A DNA stretch of 13,477 nucleotides, from positions 1-13,477 of the forward strand of contig NWUY0303929878.1 in assembly GCA_004151065.3 (NCBI GenBank). Direction: 5' to 3'. Below, one piece after another: positions 7,854-13,477 of this stretch (the stretch's first letter is position 1; each line of letters begins with the position of its first letter). The notes beneath the pieces are model-generated. The model saw only the letters and a list, made by a program, of their open reading frames with translations. It had not been told where the DNA came from and did not search any database. Made by a program: the position numbers and the translations under genes. This stretch comes from Larix sibirica (lineage: Eukaryota > Streptophyta > Pinopsida > Pinales > Pinaceae).

Positions 7854-8918
7854 GGGAGAAGAATCCAAGGATAAATTGATAACAAGATTAAAATAGTAAA
7901 AAGGAGTCTGAGAGGAAATTGTTAAAAAAATAAATAAAAATGGAAAATGAGTGGGCATTTCAAAACATAAATGAACCAAAAAAATGAGAGAGGATATTTC
8001 ATAAATAGGGAGAAGAAAAAGGACATAAAGAAGTGAAATAAAAATTTGTTAGTCAAAACAAAAGACAAAAATCCTAAACTAGAATAGTAGAGGAAATTGC
8101 TCAACAATAAAATGCATGGAAACAATTGCATGGAAGTTTGAATGAAGAAAGAAATTATAATGGGGGATGAAAAAGGACAAAACGTGTGGAATAATAAGTT
8201 GCTACTCAGAACAAAAGAGAAAAGTTATATAGTAGAATACGGAGAGGAAATTGCAAAGCAATAAAAAACAAGGAAAGAATTGCAACAAAGTATCTTAGAA
8301 GAAAAAAATTAAATTGGGAGAAGAAAAAAGGCATAAACAAGTGGAGTAAAAAAATGTTAGTCAAAACAAAAGACAAAAATTCTAAACTAGAATAGGAGAG
8401 GAAATTACACAACAAGAAAATACATTGAAACAATTGCATATTACTTTGAATGAAGAAAAAAATTATAACGGGAGAGGAAAAAGGACAAAACATGTGGAAT
8501 AATAAGTTGTTATTCAAAACAGAAGAGAAAAGTTCTAAACTAGCATACAAAAGGAAATTGCTATGCAATAAAAAAAGGAAAGCATGGCAAGAAGTATCTT
8601 AGAAGGAAAAAATTATATTGGGAGAACAAAGAGGACAAAAACATATGAAAAAAAAATCTATTGAGAAGAAAAAAAGAATGTTTTAAATTAAAAGAAAGGA
8701 GGAAATTTCTAAGCAAGAAAAAACCCTAGAAGAAATTGCAAGGAAGTATGATAGATTCAAAAATTATACTAGGATAGGAAAATGAACAGAAACAAATGGA
8801 ATAATAAATTTATATTCATAACTAAGAGAATTTTTTTAAATAGAATAAGATATAAAATTTTCAAAAAAAACATGAAAACTTTTGCAAATAAATTTAGAAG
8901 AATAAAAACAAATAGCAT
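7854..8918. repeat. Satellite-like array of a purine-rich 154 bp unit with 308 bp dimers
   Basis: Seven consecutive units begin with GGGAGA or a close variant at 7854, 8008, 8162, 8316, 8470, 8620 and 8771, giving lengths of 154, 154, 154, 154, 150 and 151 bp and a last eroded copy. Each contains a GAGGAAATTGC-like segment in its middle and AATTATA near its end. The four central units alternate: type A (8008, 8316) carries GTTAGTCAAAACAAAAGAC, and type B (8162, 8470) carries GTGGAATAATAAGTTG. A copies and B copies are each 308 bp apart. The outer units are much more diverged. The plus strand is strongly purine-rich. Minus-strand open frames at 7922-8131 and 8206-8568 encode F/L/S-rich peptides that are by-products of this bias. 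Because 154 is not a multiple of three, each unit shifts frame. Confidence 0.9.
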
Positions 8919-9540
8919 ATAAATTTTTAATAAATTATTGTTTCCATACGCAAAAACTCTTATAAATAATGGATTAGCTGTCACATATTGTTAGGTATGG
9001 TTAGACCATATACTAAATGAGAAAGGAAGGATCAACCCATCCTTTCACCAAATTGACCACTTCACTAGATCCTTCATTTCCATGGATTTGTCCATACAAT
9101 CTCCTTTCCTTTCCCTATTAGAACATTACAAAAATTGTTTTTCTACGACAAGTCTATGTTTAATCTATGACAAATAAAATATCACCCGATCCTTCCAACA
9201 AATATCGTTTTTTTCAAGACAATACAATATTAGAGTAAGATGGTTCAATGTGTACACTATAAGCATGGTTGGGAAGACCGTATACTCAACAAAAAGGTAG
9301 GATCGATCAGTCCTTTTTCTGCATCCACCTTTTCTAGGGACCCATCATTATCATAGAGATGGCCAATCTCTCCAAAATAGGAAAGGAGGCTTTGAAACCA
9401 TTATTAAATATGTTTTTTCCAACTAGTCTCCATAAATTTCCATATGCTCTTCTATAATAAATATATGATGAAGGAAGGGTCAAACAATCATTCCAAAAAA
9501 ATATTTTTTTCTAGAAGAATACAATATCAGAGTATGATGG
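8919..9540. repeat. Two degenerate long-period repeats (about 270-300 bp) with satellite-like motifs
   Basis: The block beginning ATGGTTAGACCATATAC at 8997 recurs in altered form at 9264 (ATGGTTGGGAAGACCGTATAC). The segment AATACAATAT(T/C)AGAGTA at 9221 recurs at 9518. Offsets of 267 and 297 bp show many indels. Within both copies are GGAAGGATC or GGAAGGGTC near ATCCTTTC, GATCCTTCC or ATCATTCC (about 9026-9046, 9183-9193, 9296-9315, 9474-9493). That is the same core as the 56 bp array that follows. Positions 8919-8996 show nothing. A minus-strand frame at 9480-9722 is not considered a gene. Confidence 0.7.
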
Positions 9541-12142
9541 AGACCGTACTTCAGTTTTGACCCTTTCTCCATACAATTCTTAAATCGAGGTCCACACTCA
9601 AGGAACGCTCGAGTGATCCTACCTTTGGAAAATTCTTGAGACAATCGCATTTGTGATAGGTCGACCAATCTTTTTTCTATATGTTTCTTGACACTAGGTT
9701 CCCACATTTGTAGAAGGGTCATCTGGGTCTTCCTCTAGATGTTTCTTGACCCCATATATATGTTTCAAGAAAGGTTAGTTGACCCTTCCTCTAGATAATT
9801 CAAATCTTGGATATTGTACTATAGAAAGGGTATGTCAATCCTTCCAAAATCTAATACAAATATTGTATTACGTATCTCAAAAAGGGTCTGTCAATATTTT
9901 GTATAAAGGATAGGGTTACTAGCCACTGTATTTGACAAAGGGTCGATAGATTCTTCTTCCAAATGATGCTTGAACTCTAGTCCACATTGAGGAATAGCCA
10001 GATGATCCTTCATCAATATGATTCATGACTCGAGGTGCAAATTTGAATATGGGTTGGATGATCCTTCCTATGGATGATGCTTATTCCAATTCCCACATTT
10101 GAGATAGGGTCGGTCGATCCTTCCTTTAGATAATGCTTGAACTAGGTGTACATTAGAAGAAGGTTCAACCGATCCTTCCAATAGATGATGCATTTTATAG
10201 ATACCAAACTATAGGCATGGTGTACCTCTCTTTTTCCAGTTGATACAATTCATGTCTGCTGTAAGTCAGGAATGGTCAACTAATCCTTCATCTATATGGC
10301 AGGTTTCCTAGCTACCATTCTTAAATGAGGGTTGATCGCTCCTTCATATAAATGATGTGTCAACTATTTTTCACGTTAAGGAATTGTCTACCTTTCATTT
10401 TTCAATATTATGATGGACCCAAAGTCCACATTTTAGTAAGGGTAGCATGATTCTTCCTCTATATAGTTCCCTATGGAATGTCTACATTTTAGGAAGGGTC
10501 AGCAAATCCTTGCTCACAATTATGCATGACCATAGGAGCACATATCATGGAGCATCAACTGATCCTTCCTCTAGGTAATGCTTTCCCCTAGGTGCACTTT
10601 GAAGGAAGGTTTAGTTGATCTGATCCTCTAGGTGATGCTTTCCCCCATGTGCACATTCGAGGAAGGGTCGGTTGATCCTTCCTCTAGGTGATGCTTCTCT
10701 TCGGTGTACATTTGAGGAAGGTCCCATTGATTCTTCCTCTAGGTGATGCTTTCCCCCAAGTGCACATTCAATGAAGGTTCAGTTGATCCTTCCTCTAGGT
10801 GATGATGTCCCCCAAGTGCATGTTCAAGGAAGGGTTAGTCAATCCTTCCTTTAGGTGATTCTTTCCCCAAGTGTACGTTCGAGGAAGGTTCATTCAAACA
10901 TTCCTTTATGTGATGCTCGCCCCCAGGTGCACATTCATGGAAGGGTCGGTTGATCCTTCCTCTAGGTGATGGTTACCCCTTTTTGCACGTTCGAGGAAGG
11001 GTCGATCGATCCTTCATCTAAGTGATGTTGTCCCCTAGGTGCATGTTCAAAAAAGGATCAATTGATCCTTCCTCTCTGTGATGATCTCCCCTAGGTGAAA
11101 GTTTAACGAAAGATCGATCGATCCTTCCTATAGGTGATGCTCGCCCCTAGGTGTACATTTGAGGAAGGGTCGAACAATCATTCCTCTATGTGTTTCTTAA
11201 CCCTAGGTGCACATTCATGGAAGGTTCAATTGATCCTTCCTATAGGTGATACTTCTCCTAGGTTTACATTTGAGGAAGGGTCAGTTAATCCTTCCTCTAG
11301 GTGATGGGTGCCCCTAGGTGTATGCTTAAGGAAGGGTTGTTTGATCCTTCCTCTAGGTGATTATATCCCCTAGGTGCACGTATGATGAAGGGTTAGTTGA
11401 TCCTTACTCTAAGTGATGTTTTCCCTAGGTGCACATTTGAGGTAGGATTGGTCAATCCTTTCTCTAGGTGATTCTTTCCCCAGGTGCACGTTCGGGGAAG
11501 GGTTGATCCATCATTCCTCTAGGTGATGATTTCCTCCTAGTGCATGTTCGAGGAAAGTTCGGTCGATCTTTCCTCTAGGTGATGCTTTTCCCTAGGTGCA
11601 CATTCAAGGTAGGGTTGTTCGATCCTTATTCTATATGATTTTTTTATCTAGGTGTATGTTCAAGGAAGGGTTGATTGATCCTTCCTCTAGGTGATGCTTT
11701 CCCCAAGGTGCACATTCAAGTTAGGGTCGACCGATCCTTCCTTTAGGTGATGCGTTCCCCCACGTACACATTTTAGGAAGTTTCATTCGAACCTTCCTCT
11801 AAGTAATGCTTCCCCCAAGTGCATGTTCGAGGAAGGGTCAGTCAATCCTTCCTCTAGGTGATTCTTACCCTGAGGTGCACGTTCAAAGAAGGGTTGGTCG
11901 ATACTTCTTCTAGGTGATGCTTTCCCTCATGTGCATCTTCCAGGAAGGTTCGGTCAATCCTTCCTCTAGATGATGCTTTCCCCAAGTGCACTTTCGAGGA
12001 AGGTTTGGTCGATCCTTCCTCTAGATGATGCTTGACCTGATGTGTACATTTGAAGAAGGGTTAGTCGATCCTTCCTCTAGATGATGATCAACCCCATGGA
12101 AATTTGAGGAAGGGTTTGTTGATCCTTCCTTATGATGATGCT
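9541..12142. repeat. Satellite-like array of about 46 copies of a 56 bp unit with a dyad core
   Basis: The marker GATCCTTCC (with variants) recurs at 54-57 bp intervals without a break. In the well-kept part there are 29 markers from 10561 to 12121, for example 10785, 10841, 10897, 10952, 11008, 11064 and 11120. To the left the same phase continues in eroded form at 9559, 9616, 9949, 10004, 10060, 10116, 10171, 10282, 10449 and 10505. A typical unit reads CTAGGTGATGCTTTCCCC, then TAGGTGCACATTC, then GAGGAAGG, GTCGGTCGAT and CCTTCCTC. The first and last of these final three pieces are reverse complements, so each unit holds an inverted repeat around a GATC-rich centre. No convincing gene lies within it. 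The unit is far shorter than a nucleosome repeat, so minisatellite is an equally good name. Confidence 0.95.
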
Positions 12143-12191
12143 TGACATCACTATGATGTCACTCAATGGTGATGACATCATTATGACATCA
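12143..12191. repeat. Cluster of four TGACATCA octamers at the array edge
   Basis: TGACATCA occurs at 12143-12150, 12173-12180 and 12184-12191, and its reverse complement TGATGTCA at 12154-12161. The first two form a perfect inverted repeat with 8 bp arms and a 3 bp loop, and the second and third form another with an 11 bp loop. The octamer resembles a bZIP/CRE site (TGACGTCA) with the central CpG changed to CA. There is no adjacent gene to regulate, so a regulatory role is speculative. Confidence 0.7.
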
Positions 12192-12316
12192 CCCTACATC
12201 GAAATATTGGGAAAGGATTATAGGGAATTCCCATTGATCTTTGTACTCAACTAGAATTATATTGTTAGTTGGTATAACTCCCAAACATAAATGGTGATGA
12301 GTTGGTGCTTTATACC

Positions 12317-12680
12317 TTCCCAAAAAGAGATCCTGCAAAATTATACTGGGTATTTGGTTTGAGACTAATTGGTGCACTTGAAATTGTAGCTGTGATTCTC
12401 CTTTCATTCAATTCTCCTATTTGAGGCAATTCTCCTATTTATGAGATGTGCATTAAATAAAGGTCTCACCATTATGAAATTTAATGGGGATTCTGAGTTA
12501 ACTATCATATGGATGACAGGTTTAAATCGCGTGCAAATATCTGGGTTGTTTAGTCATGTAGGTCAACTAGGGGAGGTTGCATCTCTCTTTCAGTATATCT
12601 CCTTTACTCATATATTTAGGAAATTCAGTAACATTGTAGAGTCCTTAAGGAAGGAAAGCTCTGGATATTTTTTTCACTAA
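12317..12680 (+). pseudogene. Decayed RNase H domain of a plant LINE ORF2 polyprotein
   Basis: Plant L1-type LINEs often end in an RNase H-like domain (RVT_3 type) that degrades RNA in RNA-DNA hybrids. The frame at 12396-12680 reads LFEAILLFMRCALNKGL, then IMKFNGDSELTIIWMTG, then ASLFQYISFTHIFRKFSN and IVESLRKES. These align with (A)EAxALLxGLxxAxxxG, GDSxLVI and F..ISFxHxxRxxNxxADxLxKE. The catalytic Glu (12423-12425) and the Asp of GDS (12489-12491) are kept. The last catalytic Asp is Glu (VES instead of AD). The N-terminal strands appear in another frame from 12317 (PKRDPAK, GLRLIGAL, compare SKGNPGK and GVLRDxxGxL), so at least one frameshift lies between about 12380 and 12411. A stop ends it at 12678-12680. 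No RT is attached: the 56 bp array lies immediately upstream. It is non-functional. Confidence 0.75.
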
Positions 12681-13278
12681 TGAAATTTATATTTTCTAAA
12701 ATGGTTTTGTTGATAGAAAGGGTCTTTCAGATATACTTTTTATGTATAAATTTGAACTCTAGGATGGCTATAGATTGCGGTAATCAACCCTCCTATTCAA
12801 GACACCTCACAACCGCTCTAAGGTGATTAACAAAGTCATAAGGGAAGAGTTGAGTAAAGTGTGAGCACTTCAAGCTAAATAACCCCTCTACACACCATGA
12901 TAGCGCTTTGATACTCTTATATATTATTGCCCCATGTGAAGAACAATGCCAACTAATAGTAATTGATATATGTGCATATGGTGATAATAAATGGCATCAT
13001 TGATTCCTTGACTTAGAAATATTGAAACAAGGTGACTCAAATTCTTGTCTTGTGGTTGTTATTTGTATCTAGTATAGCCACTAGAAATTTTGTATTTATT
13101 ATTCATTTGTGGTTGGGAAAAAATAACAAGTGGATTTGATTATGAGGCTTGACATGGCATTTCTAAAACATGGCAATTCTATAACAATAGTTCTAATGTC
13201 TTTTTAATAGCAATATTGAAATACAACTGAAGATATAGGTTTCATAGAAGTACTCTTCATAGCATATTACTTAAATAT
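12681..13278. other. Non-coding AT-rich stretch
   Basis: Nothing coding is apparent. A small 16-17 bp imperfect repeat (ACATGGCATTTCTAAA and ACATGGCAATTCTATAA) lies at 13152-13184. GCGCTTTGATACT at 12903-12915 weakly resembles the reverse complement of a primer-binding site, but no LTR adjoins it. Confidence 0.5.
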
Positions 13279-13353
13279 AGAAGCATGCTTGTAAATTTTT
13301 ATATAACACTATTTCTGAAATGAAGAAGCATGCCTGTAAAATTCTATAAGACA
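13279..13353. repeat. Imperfect 45 bp tandem duplication
   Basis: AGAAGCATGCTTGTAAAT at 13279 recurs as AGAAGCATGCCTGTAAAA at 13324, each followed by a related T/A-rich tail (TTTTATATAACAC and TTCTATAAGACA). Confidence 0.8.
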
Positions 13354-13390
13354 ATTTGAAAAAAAGGATTTGTTACTCCAATTTCTGTCA

Positions 13391-13396
13391 TTTCAG
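13391..13396 (+). other. Possible 3' splice acceptor ahead of the GAT tract
   Basis: CCAATTTCTGTCATTTCAG (ending at 13396) has the pyrimidine tract plus CAG of a plant acceptor site. In the frame in which the following tract encodes aspartate, no stop occurs from 13340 to the window end. There is no independent support for an exon. Confidence 0.2.
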
Positions 13397-13415
13397 TTTT
13401 CCAATTTTTGTCATT

Positions 13416-13449
<34 letters not shown>

Positions 13450-13477
13450 CGATGATGATGACGATGAAGATGAAGAT
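13416..13477. repeat. (ATG/GAT)n trinucleotide microsatellite, truncated by the window edge
   Basis: A pure run of about eleven units (13416-13449) is followed by units interrupted as GAC and GAA. Read as GAT codons every unit is Asp or Glu. Read on the opposite strand as TCN every unit is Ser. The tract may continue beyond the window. Confidence 0.95.

Noticed and set aside
8206-8568. A 120-codon minus-strand open frame encoding a very hydrophobic F/L/S-rich peptide.
   Set aside because: It lies wholly inside the 154 bp purine-rich repeats. The pyrimidine-rich minus strand rarely forms stops, and the unit length shifts the frame between copies.
9480-9722. An 80-codon minus-strand open frame starting inside the 56 bp array.
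   Set aside because: It spans eroded satellite units and the long-period repeat, with no protein motif. It is a by-product of repeat sequence.
9541-12142. A CRISPR-like array, given regular spacing and a conserved palindromic repeat.
   Set aside because: The spacers between dyads are also repeats of each other, the array is imperfect and there are no cas genes. Retroelement context is that of a plant nucleus.
12189-12407. A 72-codon minus-strand open frame.
   Set aside because: It is antisense to the LINE RNase H remnant, whose plus-strand motifs explain the region better.
12411-12440. A 12 bp direct repeat, ATTCTCCTATTT, at 18 bp spacing inside the RNase H remnant, suggesting an in-frame duplication.
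   Set aside because: The RNase H family naturally has two Leu-rich stretches around the catalytic Glu here, and the segment is not longer than expected, so duplication is not needed.
12892-12915. CACCATGATAGCGCTTTGATACT, whose reverse complement resembles a tRNA-iMet primer-binding site (compare TGGTATCAGAGC).
   Set aside because: There are several mismatches plus inserted bases, and no LTR-like end adjoins it on the right side.

Overview
The window looks like intergenic, repeat-dominated nuclear DNA from a seed plant. A large gymnosperm (conifer-type) genome is my best guess. This is inference: base composition is AT-rich, I find no intact gene, three kinds of decayed retroelement are present, and the decayed gag on the left resembles the Ty3/gypsy gag type I associate with conifer genomes. 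I see no bacterial or viral organisation, no rRNA or tRNA gene and no CRISPR.

Layout from left to right. Positions 1-635 hold a decayed Ty3/gypsy gag on the minus strand. It runs off the left edge and carries one frameshift and four in-frame stops in its main segment. Positions 1079-2831 are non-coding and hold a series of short tandem duplications, some identical or nearly so. Positions 2852-3186 look like a plus-strand copia-type LTR followed by a tRNA-iMet primer-binding site, with no second LTR in the window. Positions 4372-4830 hold two minisatellites. Positions 4981-5170 look like the zf-RVT part of a plant LINE ORF2, and 5774-6052 is an unidentified broken reading frame. An AT microsatellite pair lies at 6324-6420.

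The right half is dominated by two unrelated satellite-like arrays. Positions 7854-8918 carry about seven copies of a purine-rich unit of about 154 bp, four of them arranged as two 308 bp A-B dimers. Positions 9541-12142 carry about 46 copies of a 56 bp unit, each built around a near-palindromic core. The right 28 or so units are well kept, the left 17-18 are increasingly eroded, and older long-period repeats carrying the same core lie further left at 8997-9540. The 56 bp array ends at a cluster of TGACATCA octamers. It is followed by a decayed plant LINE RNase H domain (12317-12680, plus strand). The window ends in a GAT trinucleotide tract whose interruptions are all synonymous in one frame on either strand.

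No genes here can be said to work together. The window is best read as layered retroelement decay with local tandem amplification. The most distinctive feature is the 56 bp dyad satellite, with its apparent progenitor sequence and its edge-specific variants. A 94-codon open frame with two hydrophobic segments (7485-7769, minus) is the only candidate for an undescribed coding sequence, and it is weak.
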